Assembly (NCBI RefSeq): GCF_007992835.1
Contig: NZ_BKBA01000006.1
Coordinates: 40,664-104,663 of the forward strand
DNA from: Knoellia locipacati
GTDB taxonomy: Bacteria > Actinomycetota > Actinomycetes > Actinomycetales > Dermatophilaceae
Direction: 5' to 3'
DNA length: 64,000 bases
The translations under genes were made by a program, and so were the position numbers. Every line of letters begins with the position of its first letter. The first letter of the stretch is position 1. The notes below the pieces were generated by a model. That model was not told the DNA's origin, made no database searches, and saw nothing but the letters and a program-made list of their open reading frames with translations. Below, piece after piece: positions 40,150 through 49,596 of the stretch.

Positions 40150-41181
40150 TCACCTCGCGGACGCCTTGGCGGACGCCGCAACCTCGCCCGCCGACGCCGA
40201 CGCCGCCGATGACGACGCCGACGCTGCCGCGAACCGTGTCGACCACGACGCGAGAGCCGCCCGGACCTCGTCGCTCGCCTCCTCGACCGTGAACGGTGCC
40301 TCGACCAGTCCCATGCCGAGCAGCAGGAACCCCACGTCCCGCGCCTCGCCCGTGACACGACACCGCCCGTCATCGAGCGACTCGACCGTCGTCCAGCGGC
40401 CGATCCGCTTCTCGACCTCCGCCGCAGGAGCCGCAACCACGGTCACGAGCCGGTGCCCCTCGGTGCGACCCGACAGTCCCGCCCGCACGTAGGCCGCCGC
40501 ATCGCCGCCCGGGATCGCCCGCCGGCGGAACAGCGACTTGGTCCCCTGCGGGTCGCCCAGCCGGTCGAGCCGGAACGAGCGCCAGTCGGCCCGCTCCAGG
40601 TCGAACGCGAGCAGGTACCACCGCCGCCCCACCGTCACGAGCTGGTGCGGCTCGACGTGCCGAAGGGCCTGCTCGCCGGCACGGGCACCACCACGGGCGG
40701 TGTAGGAGAACCGAACCCGCTCGGCATCCCGGATCGCCTGCGCCAGCGCCCCGAGCACCCCCGCCGAGACCTCGGGCGCCTCCGCGAACGGCGAGTCCAC
40801 CGTCACCGCACGCAACGACTCGGCCCTACGCCGCAGCCGCGCGGGCAGGACCTGCACGACCTTCGACAGCGCGGACAGCGTCGAGTCGGCCAGGGCTCCC
40901 GACTGGGCCGACGCCGTCTGCCCCAGGGCGACGACCATGGCGATCGCCTCGTTCTCGTCGACGACGAGCGGCGGCATCGACCCGCCGGACCCGAGCTGGT
41001 AGCCGCCCTCCAGCCCGCGCGACGACGACACCGGATAGCCCAGCTCGCGCAGCCGGTCGATGTCGCGGCGCAGCGTCCGCTCCGACACCTCGAGCCGGGA
41101 GGCCAGCTCGACACCGGGCCAGAACCGGTGGGTCTGGAGGAGCGACAGCAGCCGCAGGGTGCGTGAGCTCGTGTTCGCCAT
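40150..41181 (-). CDS. HTH/WYL-domain transcriptional regulator
   Basis: This 343-residue protein has an N-terminal DeoR-type winged HTH (LLSLLQTHRFWPGVELASRL, SERTLRRDIDRLRELGYPV) and a C-terminal WYL region (RHVEPHQLVTVGRRWYLLAFDL, RSFRLDRLG). WYL domains bind nucleic acids or small ligands and regulate stress or transport genes. The tail is Ala/Ser-rich. It is divergent from an MFS pump with 62 bp between the starts, so it probably controls that gene. Confidence 0.87.
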   Translation of the reverse strand: MANTSSRTLRLLSLLQTHRFWPGVELASRLEVSERTLRRDIDRLRELGYPVSSSRGLEGGYQLGSGGSMPPLVVDENEAIAMVVALGQTASAQSGALADSTLSALSKVVQVLPARLRRRAESLRAVTVDSPFAEAPEVSAGVLGALAQAIRDAERVRFSYTARGGARAGEQALRHVEPHQLVTVGRRWYLLAFDLERADWRSFRLDRLGDPQGTKSLFRRRAIPGGDAAAYVRAGLSGRTEGHRLVTVVAAPAAEVEKRIGRWTTVESLDDGRCRVTGEARDVGFLLLGMGLVEAPFTVEEASDEVRAALASWSTRFAAASASSSAASASAGEVAASAKASAR

Positions 41182-41243
41182 GGATCCAGAGTTGCAGACA
41201 TAGCGGACAGAAACTGACCGGAAGCACTTCTAGCGTCGGTTCC

Positions 41244-42710
41244 ATGACCACGACAACAGCCCCCGCAGCGATCACGTCCCCGGCGATCTCGGGCCGCACC
41301 CGCACTCTCGCCCTCGTGAGCCTCCTCCTCGCCTCGATGATGGAGCTCATCGACGTGACCATCGTCAACGTCGCGCTCCCGACCATCGAGCGCGCGCTCG
41401 GGGCCAGCGCCTCGATGCTCCAGTGGGTCGTCGCGGCCTACCCCCTGACCTTCGGCATCGCCCTCATCGCCGGTGCCCGGCTCGGCGACCGCTTCGGCCG
41501 CAAGCGACTGTTCCTCCTCGGCCTCGTCGGCTTCACCATCGCCTCGGCCGCCTGCGGCTGGTCGCCCAACATCGAGCTGCTCGTCGCCTTCCGCGCCCTG
41601 CAGGGAGTCGCGGCCGCCGCGATGGTGCCGCAGGTCCTCACGAGCATCCAGGTGATGTACGCGCCCCACGAGCGCGGCACCGCGATGGGCATCTTCTCCG
41701 GCCTCGCAGGTCTCGCGAGCGTCGCCGGGCCGATCCTCGGCGCCGTCCTCACCGACCTCAGCGGCTGGCGTGCGGTCTTCCTCGTCAACATCCCGGTCGG
41801 CGTCGTCGCCCTCGTCGCGGCCCTGCGGTTCATCCCGGAGTCCCGCTCCGAGCACCCCACCTCGATCAGCTCGCGCTCGGTCCTCGTCCTCGCGGTCGGC
41901 CTCCTCGCCGTCCTCTACCCCCTCACCATGGGTCACGAGCTCGGGTGGCCCCTCTGGTCGTATGCCGTGATGGCCGGCGGTCTCGTCGTGCTCGCCGCCT
42001 TCCTTGCCTCCCAGCGCCGCGCCGAGCGGGACGGTGGCGACCCGCTGGTCACCACCTCGCTGTACTCCCGCAGCGTCGGTCGCGGCTTCCGCGGCGCCAC
42101 CATCGTCGGCTCGCTGCTCTTCGTCGTCTGCGCCGGCTACTTCCTCTCGACGACCCTCTACCTCCAGGCCGGGCTCGGCTGGTCGGTGCTCAAGGCGGGC
42201 TTGGTCAACATCCCGTTCGCCATCGCCGCGACCATCGGCGCCGGCTCCGGGGCAGCGGTCCTCATGCCGCGCATCGGGCGGCAGGTCCTCCTCATGGGCG
42301 CCGTCATCATGGCTGCCGGGCTCGGCATCCTCGCCCTCGTCGTCGACGACGCGACGACCACGACGAGCCACTGGGCCTTCGTGCCCGCGTTCGCCGTCGT
42401 CGGACTCGGCTTCGGCTTCATGGTGTCGTCGATCGCGCCGCTCGGCCTCGGCAAGGTCGAGGGCCGTCACGCCGGCTCCGCGTCGGGCCTGTTCAACACG
42501 ACGACCCAGCTCGCCAACGCCGTCGGAGCAGCCACGCTCGGCACGCTCTTCTTCGAGGTGGCGGGCGCGCAGGAGGCGCGGCTGCCCCTGGAACTGTTCC
42601 GGCCGGCATACCTCGTCGTCCTCGTCGTGGCCGTCGCGCTCCTCGGGCTCGTGGCCCTCGCGACCCGGCTCATCCCCGCCGACGCACACGAGTTCGCCCA
42701 GCACGGTTAG
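41244..42710 (+). CDS. MFS drug efflux transporter (DHA2, 14 TM)
   Basis: From ATG 41244, 488 residues. DHA2 features are visible: MMELIDVTIVNVALPTIERAL in TM1, LGDRFGRKRLFLLG (motif A), FRALQGVAAAAMVPQVL, and ASVAGPILGAVLTDLSGWRAVF (motif C). It exports drugs by proton antiport. The longer frame back to 41163 runs over the regulator promoter, so it is not used. Confidence 0.9.
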   Translation: MTTTTAPAAITSPAISGRTRTLALVSLLLASMMELIDVTIVNVALPTIERALGASASMLQWVVAAYPLTFGIALIAGARLGDRFGRKRLFLLGLVGFTIASAACGWSPNIELLVAFRALQGVAAAAMVPQVLTSIQVMYAPHERGTAMGIFSGLAGLASVAGPILGAVLTDLSGWRAVFLVNIPVGVVALVAALRFIPESRSEHPTSISSRSVLVLAVGLLAVLYPLTMGHELGWPLWSYAVMAGGLVVLAAFLASQRRAERDGGDPLVTTSLYSRSVGRGFRGATIVGSLLFVVCAGYFLSTTLYLQAGLGWSVLKAGLVNIPFAIAATIGAGSGAAVLMPRIGRQVLLMGAVIMAAGLGILALVVDDATTTTSHWAFVPAFAVVGLGFGFMVSSIAPLGLGKVEGRHAGSASGLFNTTTQLANAVGAATLGTLFFEVAGAQEARLPLELFRPAYLVVLVVAVALLGLVALATRLIPADAHEFAQHG

Positions 42711-42719
42711 ATTTGGCGG

Positions 42720-43295
42720 GTGCTGCTCAGCGACCGTGACATCAAGACCGAGATCGACAACGGACGCGTGGTCCTGGACCCGTGGGATCCGGAGATGATC
42801 CAACCGAGCAGCGTCGACGTGCGCCTCGACCGGTACTTCCGGTTGTTCGACAACCACAAGTACCCCTACATCGACCCGGCCGAGGACCAGCCCGACCTCA
42901 CCCGGCTGGTCGAGGTCGAGCCGGACGAGCCGTTCGTGCTGCACCCCGGTGAGTTCGTCCTCGGCTCGATCTACGAGACGGTCACCCTGCCCGACGACGT
43001 CGCCGCGCGCGTGGAGGGCAAGTCGAGCCTGGGCCGGCTCGGCCTGCTCACCCACGCGACGGCGGGGTTCGTCGACCCGGGCTTCAGCGGCCACGTCACG
43101 CTCGAGCTGAGCAACGTCGCGACCCTCCCGATCAAGCTGTGGCCGGGGATGAAGGTCGGACAGCTCTGCTTCTTCCGGGTGTCCAGCCCCGTCGAGAACC
43201 CCTACGGCTCCTCGAAGTACGGCTCTCACTACCAGGGGCAGCGCGGCCCGACCGCCAGCCGCTCGTTCAAGAACTTCCACCGCACGCAGGTCTGA
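42720..43295 (+). CDS. dcd: dCTP deaminase (dUMP-forming type)
   Basis: This 191-residue protein is a canonical Dcd: [59 protein letters not shown] with the catalytic Glu, and a C-terminal [18 protein letters not shown]. It deaminates dCTP; actinobacterial forms usually convert it directly to dUMP and pyrophosphate. GTG start at 42720, 9 bp after the MFS stop. The C-terminal loop that closes over the active site is intact. Confidence 0.96.
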   Translation: MLLSDRDIKTEIDNGRVVLDPWDPEMIQPSSVDVRLDRYFRLFDNHKYPYIDPAEDQPDLTRLVEVEPDEPFVLHPGEFVLGSIYETVTLPDDVAARVEGKSSLGRLGLLTHATAGFVDPGFSGHVTLELSNVATLPIKLWPGMKVGQLCFFRVSSPVENPYGSSKYGSHYQGQRGPTASRSFKNFHRTQV

Positions 43296-43298
43296 CGC

Positions 43299-43637
43299 AT
43301 GTCCGGTGGCAACGGTTTGCTCGAGGTCCGCATCGCGGCCCCGGCCGCCGACGCCCAGCGGCTCGCGCGGCTGCTCGTCGACGAACGGCTCGCCGCCTGC
43401 GTCCAGGTCGTGCCCGGCGTCGTGTCCACGTTCCGGTGGGACGGGGCGGTGACGACCGCCGAGGAGCAGCTCGTCGTCGCCAAGACGCACCGGTCGCGCT
43501 TCGAGGAGATCCTCGACCGCGTCGGCGAGGAGCACCCCTACGAGACTCCCGAGATCATCGCCGTCCCGATCGTCGAGGCCAGTGCCGCGTATGCCGCGTG
43601 GCTGGTCGACGAGGTCGCCGCCGGCGAGCGCTCGTGA
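43299..43637 (+). CDS. cutA: CutA1 divalent ion tolerance protein
   Basis: This 112-residue protein has the CutA ferredoxin-like fold signature: ARLLVDERLAACVQVVPGV, TFRWDGAVTTAEEQLVVAKT and EEHPYETPEIIAVPIVEASAAYAAWL. CutA is a trimer of uncertain function linked to metal tolerance. It is 3 bp after dcd, and its stop overlaps the next start (GTGA). Confidence 0.93.
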   Translation: MSGGNGLLEVRIAAPAADAQRLARLLVDERLAACVQVVPGVVSTFRWDGAVTTAEEQLVVAKTHRSRFEEILDRVGEEHPYETPEIIAVPIVEASAAYAAWLVDEVAAGERS

Positions 43638-44269
43638 AGGCTCCTCTGGGTCGGCTCGTCGCCCACGACCTGCGCGGCACCATGCCGGACTCGCCGCAGG
43701 GCGTCGTCCTCGTCCTCCACGGCGGTGGCGAGAAGGGCTTCGGCCCGATGCCGTGGTGGGAGGGCCCGGTCCTGCGGATGTGGCCGTTCGCCAAGGCGAT
43801 CGAGAAGAGGGCCGGCGACCGGCTCGCGGTCGTGCGCCTCAAGAACCGCTACTTCGGCTGGAACGGCCCGGAGCAGACGCCGCTCACCGACGCCCGCTGG
43901 GCGCTCGGCCGCGTCCGCGAGAGGTATGCCGGCCTGCCCGTCGCGCTGGTCGGTCACTCCATGGGTGGCCGGGTCGTCACCCACCTCGCCGGTGAGCCCG
44001 ACGTCACGACCGTCGTCGCACTCGCACCCTGGGTCGAGGAGGGCGACCCGCGACCGGGACGCCCTGGCCTGCGGGTGCTGCTCATGCACGGCGTCGACGA
44101 CACGACGACCGACCCTCGTCGCACCGAGCGACTCGGCGAGCAGCTGAGTGCCGAGGGCGCCGACGTCACGTGGCGGCCGGTCGAGGACGAGGGGCACGCG
44201 ATGCTCCGGCACGCGCCGACGTGGCACCGCGAGGTCGCCGAGTTTGTGACCTCGTCGCTCCTGCGCTAG
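43634..44269 (+). CDS. Alpha/beta-fold hydrolase
   Basis: From GTG 43634, 211 residues with an alpha/beta-hydrolase layout: VLVLHGGGEKGFGPMPWWEG as the oxyanion region, LVGHSMGGRVVTHL as the nucleophile elbow (Ser), VLLMHGVDDTTTDPRR with the acidic residue and DEGHAMLRHAP with the catalytic His. Substrate is unknown. It overlaps cutA by 4 bp and is convergent with the ABC operon, overlapping its last gene by 4 bp. Confidence 0.87.
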   Translation: MKAPLGRLVAHDLRGTMPDSPQGVVLVLHGGGEKGFGPMPWWEGPVLRMWPFAKAIEKRAGDRLAVVRLKNRYFGWNGPEQTPLTDARWALGRVRERYAGLPVALVGHSMGGRVVTHLAGEPDVTTVVALAPWVEEGDPRPGRPGLRVLLMHGVDDTTTDPRRTERLGEQLSAEGADVTWRPVEDEGHAMLRHAPTWHREVAEFVTSSLLR

Positions 44270-45894
44270 GCGCCCCTGGGGATCGCGGACAGCAGCTCCT
44301 GCGTGTAGTCCTCCTGCGGCGAGCTGAACAGCGCCTCGGGAGAACCCGACTCGACGATCCGCCCCTGCTGCATGACGTGGACCTCGTCCGAGATCATCCT
44401 CACGACGGCGAGGTCGTGGCTGATGAAGAGGTAGGCCAGGCCGAGCTCGGACTGCAGCCGGGCCAACAGCTCGAGGATCTGCTGCTGGACGAGCACGTCC
44501 AGGGCCGACACCGCCTCGTCGAGGACGACGAGGTCAGGCTCGAGCGACAGGGCGCGGGCGATGGCGACGCGTTGCCGCTGGCCGCCGGAGAGCTGGTGGG
44601 GGTGGCGGTCGGCGACGTCGGCCGGCAGTGCGACCTGCTCGAGGAGCTCGGCGACCCGGGCCCGACGCGACGCCTTGTCGCCGATCCCGTGCACACCCAT
44701 GGGCTCGGCCACGCTGCGCCCGACGGTGAACCTCGGGTCGAGCGAGGCGTACGGGTTCTGGAACACCGGCTGGATTCGGCGCCGCACCGCCTTGAGCGCC
44801 CTGCGCCCGCCGGCGACGGGCTGCCCGTCGACGAGGACCGTGCCCGAGGTCGGCTCGACGAGGCCGAGAAGCATGTTGGCCACGGTGGACTTGCCCGACC
44901 CGGACTCGCCGACGACCGAGACGGTCCTCCCGGCCGGGATGGTGAGGCTCACCCCGTCGACGGCCGCGTATGCCTTCGTTCCACCTCCGTAGACCTTGAC
45001 GAGGTCGCGGACCTCGACGAGCGGCGTGGCAGCGGCGCCGCTGGACCCGGTGCCGCTCGACTCGGTGCCGCTGGAGGCAGGTTGATCGCGCGGGGTCGCC
45101 GTGGTGCCGGGGATGGCGGCGAGCAGGCGTCGGGTGTAGTCGTGCTGCGGCGCGTGCATGACGTCGTGAGCGGTGCCGATCTCGACGATCTCGCCGGCCT
45201 GCATGACCGCGACCCGGTCGGCGCGCTCGGCAGCGAGCGTGAGGTCGTGCGTGATGAGCAGGACCGCGGTCCCCATCTCGTCGGTGAGGTCGGCGAGGAG
45301 GTCGAGCACGCGCCGCTGGACGGTGACGTCGAGGGCGGACGTCGGCTCGTCGGCGATGAGCAGCGCCGGCTTGCACGCCAGCCCCATCGCGATGAGGACG
45401 CGCTGGCGCATGCCACCGGAGAACTCGTGGGGGTACTGCCGGGCGCGGGTTGCGGCGTCCGGGATGCCGACGGCCTCGAGCAGCTGCACGGCCCGGTCGT
45501 GGGCCTGCGAACCCGTGGCCACGTCGTGGACCTCGAAGGCCTCGGCGATCTGGTCCCCGATCCGCATCACCGGGTTGAGGTTGGTCATCGGGTCCTGCGG
45601 GACGAGCCCGATCCCCGCGCCGCGCAGCGCCTGCAGCTCGCGCGGCGCGAGCGCGGCGACGTCACGACCGGCGACGACGATGGAGCCCTCGCTGATCTCG
45701 GCGGTGTCGGGGAGCAGCCGGTTCACGGCCGCAGCGGTCGTCGACTTGCCCGAGCCGGACTCGCCGACGAGGGCAAGGGTCTCGCCCCGGGCGATGTCGA
45801 ACGACACCCCCCGCACGGCCGTGGACAGCCCGCGGCGGGAGCGGAAGCCGATGTGCAGGTCGGTGATGCTCAGCGCAGGAGCGTCGTGGGTCAT
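44266..45894 (-). CDS. Peptide ABC transporter, double ATPase (DppDF fusion)
   Basis: From ATG 45894, 542 residues holding two ABC ATPases: Walker A ALVGESGSGKSTTAAAVNR and signature FSGGMRQRVLIAMGL with Walker B LLIADEPTSAL, then a second set with SVVGESGSGKSTVANMLLG, LSGGQRQRVAIARAL and LVVLDEAVSAL. This is the fused DppD/DppF form of oligopeptide importers. It is the last gene of a six-gene operon (52156 to 44266) and energises uptake of peptides, here probably muropeptides. Confidence 0.93.
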   Translation of the reverse strand: MTHDAPALSITDLHIGFRSRRGLSTAVRGVSFDIARGETLALVGESGSGKSTTAAAVNRLLPDTAEISEGSIVVAGRDVAALAPRELQALRGAGIGLVPQDPMTNLNPVMRIGDQIAEAFEVHDVATGSQAHDRAVQLLEAVGIPDAATRARQYPHEFSGGMRQRVLIAMGLACKPALLIADEPTSALDVTVQRRVLDLLADLTDEMGTAVLLITHDLTLAAERADRVAVMQAGEIVEIGTAHDVMHAPQHDYTRRLLAAIPGTTATPRDQPASSGTESSGTGSSGAAATPLVEVRDLVKVYGGGTKAYAAVDGVSLTIPAGRTVSVVGESGSGKSTVANMLLGLVEPTSGTVLVDGQPVAGGRRALKAVRRRIQPVFQNPYASLDPRFTVGRSVAEPMGVHGIGDKASRRARVAELLEQVALPADVADRHPHQLSGGQRQRVAIARALSLEPDLVVLDEAVSALDVLVQQQILELLARLQSELGLAYLFISHDLAVVRMISDEVHVMQQGRIVESGSPEALFSSPQEDYTQELLSAIPRGA

Positions 45895-47534
45895 CGGTGC
45901 GCCTCCTCGGCGAGCAGCTCGGCCTGGAGCACGCGCTCCCACAGCCGGTCGGTGGGCACGGGTGCGCCGTCGTGCAGGTGCCGGTTGGTCGCCATCGCGA
46001 CGGCGGCGGGTTCGGCGCCGATCCGGACCCCGAGGGCGATGCCAGTGAAGCCCGGGTGCCACGCGATCCTCGGTCCCCCGGCGCGTTCCTCACCCAACGG
46101 TCGCAGGCGGAAGCCCAGACCCTGCAACGGGTCGGGGCCGGCGGTGGTGAACTCGGCGACGACGGCCTCGCTCCACAGGCCGTGGCGCGTGTCGAGCAGG
46201 GCCCGACCCAGCTGGAGCAGGTCGGGGACCGATCCGAACAGGCCGGCGTGCCCCGACACCCCACCCATGGCGTGGAAGGCGTTGGCGTCGTGGACGGTGC
46301 CGCGGACCGGACCCGGGCGCCGTGGCACCGGCGGGAGGTCGGTGGCGGGGGTGAGGTGGACGGGATACGGCTCGCCGGTGGCGATCATCCGCTCCTCCCA
46401 GCCCTCGTCGAGCGCGGACTCGGCGACGTCGTCGTCATCGGTGTCGGTCGGGCTCGCGTCGTGGCCCGCATCGGCCGGGCCCGCGTCGTCGCCCGCGTCG
46501 ACGGCCCCGGGACCCGGGCGGAAGTGCAGCCCGATGCCCAGCGGCTCGGTGACCATCGACCGGATCGCCGCGTCGAGCCCCAGCCCGGTGACGGCCTCGA
46601 CGACGGCGCCGAGCGTGATGAACGACAGGTCCGAGTAGGCGAACGCCTCCCCGGTCCCGCCGCCGCGGGGGAGCCCAGGCACAAGGGACAGCACGTCCTC
46701 GCGACGTCGGGCCACGTGGTGCAGCGGCTGCCAGGGCAGGAGGCCGGCACGGTGCTGCAGCAGCTCGCGGACCGTCGGGTCGGGCCCCGACCACGCGAGG
46801 TGTCGCGACACGGGGGAGTCGAGGTCGAGCCGGCCCGCCGAGACGAGCGACATCACGGCGCAGGTCGTGACGAGCTTGGTCACCGATGCGAGGTCGTGGA
46901 CCGTGTCGCCGGTCATGGGCGCGCCGGCCGTGTCGCGCACCCCGGCTGCCCGCACCTCCTCGCGGCCCGGCGTCCACACGCCCACGACGGCCCCGGCAGG
47001 CGGGTTCTCGCTCTCGCAGACGCAGACGCCGCGCCCCACGAGGACGCGCGCCGCGTGACCGGGAGCGGTCCGGGTGAGGTGGGTCTCCGGCATACCGAAG
47101 CGGTCGTCGACGCGAGTGCCGCCGTCGGGTCGCCAGCCGCGCGCCTCGTAGAAGGCCCGCGCCGAGGCGTTGTGGGTGAACACCCACAGGTCTGACCCGG
47201 AGACCTCGCCGGCGGCCGCGTCGGCGGCGTCGAGGAGCAGCCCGCCGATTCCGCGTCCCTGGGCCGCAGGTGCGACGTAGAGCGAGTGGACCGCGAGCCG
47301 GTCGTCCTCGGCGGTGAAGCGCACGACCCCCAGCACCTCGTCCGAGCCGCCGACGGCCACGAGGGTCTCGCCCTGCCCGAGCGCGTCGGACCAGAGCGCG
47401 TCGGCGTCCTCGCGTGGGAGCCGGGCGAGGGCCTCGGCGGGCGCGAAGACGGCATACGAGGTCGTCCAGCACTCCCAGAAGAGGTCCTGGACCGCCGCGA
47501 GGTCGTCTCGCGTGGCGACGCGCAGCCGGGTCAC
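45891..47534 (-). CDS. GNAT acetyltransferase-serine hydrolase fusion
   Basis: From GTG 47534 (GTGA overlap with anmK), 547 residues in one unbroken frame. Residues 1-160 are a GNAT domain (LYVAPAAQGRGIGGLLLDAA is the acetyl-CoA loop). The rest is a class C beta-lactamase-type serine hydrolase: LASVTKLVTTCAV with the S-x-x-K nucleophile, FAYSDLSFITLG with Y-S-D, a late HAGLFG, and an Asp-rich low-complexity insert near residue 350. The hydrolase may act on cell-wall peptides as a D-Ala carboxypeptidase or similar. This fusion in the muropeptide operon is unusual. No signal peptide, so it is cytosolic. Confidence 0.85.
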   Translation of the reverse strand: MTRLRVATRDDLAAVQDLFWECWTTSYAVFAPAEALARLPREDADALWSDALGQGETLVAVGGSDEVLGVVRFTAEDDRLAVHSLYVAPAAQGRGIGGLLLDAADAAAGEVSGSDLWVFTHNASARAFYEARGWRPDGGTRVDDRFGMPETHLTRTAPGHAARVLVGRGVCVCESENPPAGAVVGVWTPGREEVRAAGVRDTAGAPMTGDTVHDLASVTKLVTTCAVMSLVSAGRLDLDSPVSRHLAWSGPDPTVRELLQHRAGLLPWQPLHHVARRREDVLSLVPGLPRGGGTGEAFAYSDLSFITLGAVVEAVTGLGLDAAIRSMVTEPLGIGLHFRPGPGAVDAGDDAGPADAGHDASPTDTDDDDVAESALDEGWEERMIATGEPYPVHLTPATDLPPVPRRPGPVRGTVHDANAFHAMGGVSGHAGLFGSVPDLLQLGRALLDTRHGLWSEAVVAEFTTAGPDPLQGLGFRLRPLGEERAGGPRIAWHPGFTGIALGVRIGAEPAAVAMATNRHLHDGAPVPTDRLWERVLQAELLAEEAHR

Positions 47535-48712
47535 CGCACGACCACCAAGGCACGTGGCAGCGCGGGCAGCGGCTCGGGCAGGCGCAACGGGCCGGCTCCG
47601 GGGGTGATCGAGCCGAGGATGCGCGGGCCGGACGCCCCGGTCGCGGCGGGGACGTTGCCCGGCAGCCCGTGCCACGTCGCCCACCCCATGAGCGCGAAGG
47701 CGAACGCCTCCTTGAGGTCGGTCGGGATCCCGAGGTCCTCGGTGGTGTCGATCCGGACGCCGGGCGCCGCGTCGGCGATCGCCCGCATGAGGACGGAATT
47801 GTCGCAACCGCCGCCGGACGCGAGGACGCGAGCGACCCTGGTGCGCAACAGCTCTCGCCCGACGACCTCGCCGGTGAGGCGCGTCAGGGTCGCGACGAGG
47901 TCGGCGTCGTCCATCGCGCGGCCGCCGAGCGCGGCGAGGACGTGGCCGAGGTGGAAGTACTCCTTGCCGGTCGACTTCGGCGCCGGCAGGTCGTAGTAGG
48001 GGTCGGCCAGGAGCGTCGCGAGCAGCGCGTCGTCGACCGTGCCGGCCGCGGCGATCTCGCCACCCGCGTCGTAGCCCACCGGCGTGAGCCCGCGGCCGGT
48101 CACGACCGCGTCGACGAGCCCGTTGGCCGGACCGATGTCGTATGCCGTGATGCTCGGTTCTCCGCCCGCTGCCGGTTCGACACGGGTCATGTTCGAGATG
48201 CCACCGAGGTTGAGCGCCGCGACGACGTCGTCGGTGGCCCCTGCGCCGGCGAGCGCGAGGACGTCGAGCAGCGGGACGAGGGGTGCGCCGTGGCCGTGTG
48301 CCGCAACGTCCCTCGCGCGCAGGTCGCTCACCACCGGGACGCCGAGACGCTCGGCGATCCACGCCGGCTGGCCGATCTGCATCGTCCCGAGGGCGTGGCC
48401 GCCCTCGACCCAGTGGTAGGTCGTCTGGCCGTGGCTCGACACCGCGTCGACGCCACCGGCCTCCTCGGCGACCGAGGCCGCCACGGACGCGAAGTGCTGG
48501 CCGACGAGGGTGTCGAGCTGGGTGAGCTCGTGCGCGGTGCAGGGCCCCGGGGGGAGCGCGGCGATGAGCCGCGAGCGCAGCTCGGGTGGGTAGGGCGTCG
48601 ACCGGCCACCGACGACTCGTGCCTCGAGGGTCTCGCCCTCGATCGTGAGGTCGACGACGACGGCGTCGACGGCGTCCAGGGAGGTGCCGGAGATGAGTCC
48701 GAGCCAGCGCAT
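47531..48712 (-). CDS. anmK: Anhydro-N-acetylmuramic acid kinase
   Basis: This 393-residue protein is AnmK: LGLISGTSLDAVDAVVV at the N terminus (ATP-binding), VSSHGQTTYHWVEG with the catalytic Asp/His area, ALNLGGISNMTRV, DIGPANGLVDAVV and VLASGGGCDNSVLM. It phosphorylates 1,6-anhydro-N-acetylmuramic acid to MurNAc-6-P, a key step in peptidoglycan recycling. It lies 2 bp after the DppC gene, placing recycling and import in one operon. Confidence 0.93.
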   Translation of the reverse strand: MRWLGLISGTSLDAVDAVVVDLTIEGETLEARVVGGRSTPYPPELRSRLIAALPPGPCTAHELTQLDTLVGQHFASVAASVAEEAGGVDAVSSHGQTTYHWVEGGHALGTMQIGQPAWIAERLGVPVVSDLRARDVAAHGHGAPLVPLLDVLALAGAGATDDVVAALNLGGISNMTRVEPAAGGEPSITAYDIGPANGLVDAVVTGRGLTPVGYDAGGEIAAAGTVDDALLATLLADPYYDLPAPKSTGKEYFHLGHVLAALGGRAMDDADLVATLTRLTGEVVGRELLRTRVARVLASGGGCDNSVLMRAIADAAPGVRIDTTEDLGIPTDLKEAFAFALMGWATWHGLPGNVPAATGASGPRILGSITPGAGPLRLPEPLPALPRALVVVR

Positions 48713-48714
48713 GG

Positions 48715-49596
48715 TCAGTCACGTCCCTTGACGTCGAAGGCGTCGCGGAGTCCGTGGCCGAGGAGGTTGAGGCCGGCCACGAGGAGCACGACGATGATGC
48801 CGGGGGCGATCATCGTCCAGTTCGCGATCGACACGATGTTGCGGGACTCGAAGATCATCGAGCCCAGCGACGGTGCGGGTGGTGGGGCGCCGAGGCCGAG
48901 GAACGACAGCGACGCCTCGGTGAGCACGGCCCACGACAGCGAGAGCGCGGTCTGCACGATGACGAGCCCGCTGATGTTGGGCAGGACGTGCAGCGCCATC
49001 GTCGCCCACGGGTTCTGGCCCGTGCTCACGGCCGCCCGGACGAAGTCCTGCTCGCGCAGCGACAGCACCGGTCCGCGTGCCACCCGGAAGAAGATCGGCA
49101 CGTAGACGACGGCGATCGCGAGCGCGACGGTGAACCACGTGCGGTCGAGCACCGACACGAGCGTCAGCGCGAGCAGCAGCGGCGGGAACGCGAAGAACAC
49201 GTTGGCCACCCCGCCGAAGACGGCGTCGACCGCCCCGCGCAGGTAGCCCGCGACGACACCGGCCAGCGTCCCGACGGCTGCCGACAGTGCCACCGCCACG
49301 CCGGCGATGAGCACCGAGTTGGCCAGACCCGCGGCCACCCGCGAGAACACGTCGCGGCCGAACTGGTCGGTGCCGAACCAGTGGGCGCCCGAGGGTCGCT
49401 GGAGCCGGTTGGGCGCATCCTGCGCGATCGGGTCGTAGGGCAGGGCGCCGAGCCAGGCGAGGACCGCGACGACGAGGAGGACCGCCATGATGACGAGCCC
49501 CAAGACGCCGGGGACCGAGCGGCGCAGCCGGTGCCACGGCCGGGTCGGCGCCGACGTGACGTCGACGGTGAGGTCGCCGGTGGCCTCGCCACTCAT
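48715..49596 (-). CDS. Peptide ABC transporter permease (DppC-like)
   Basis: From ATG 49596, 293 residues with an N-terminal cytosolic segment, TM1 LGLVIMAVLLVVAVLAWLG and the permease core; HWFGTDQFGRDVFSRV is typical of DppC/OppC, and the EAA motif is in EQDFVRAAVSTGQNPWATM. It overlaps the DppB stop by 4 bp. Confidence 0.92.
   Translation of the reverse strand: MSGEATGDLTVDVTSAPTRPWHRLRRSVPGVLGLVIMAVLLVVAVLAWLGALPYDPIAQDAPNRLQRPSGAHWFGTDQFGRDVFSRVAAGLANSVLIAGVAVALSAAVGTLAGVVAGYLRGAVDAVFGGVANVFFAFPPLLLALTLVSVLDRTWFTVALAIAVVYVPIFFRVARGPVLSLREQDFVRAAVSTGQNPWATMALHVLPNISGLVIVQTALSLSWAVLTEASLSFLGLGAPPPAPSLGSMIFESRNIVSIANWTMIAPGIIVVLLVAGLNLLGHGLRDAFDVKGRD

Noticed and set aside
40803..43535. 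A 910-codon minus-strand reading frame and similar long frames at 44170-46638 and 60328-62841
   Set aside because: These are antisense shadows of well-supported genes in very GC-rich DNA, with Arg/Asp/Gly-dominated composition and no domains.
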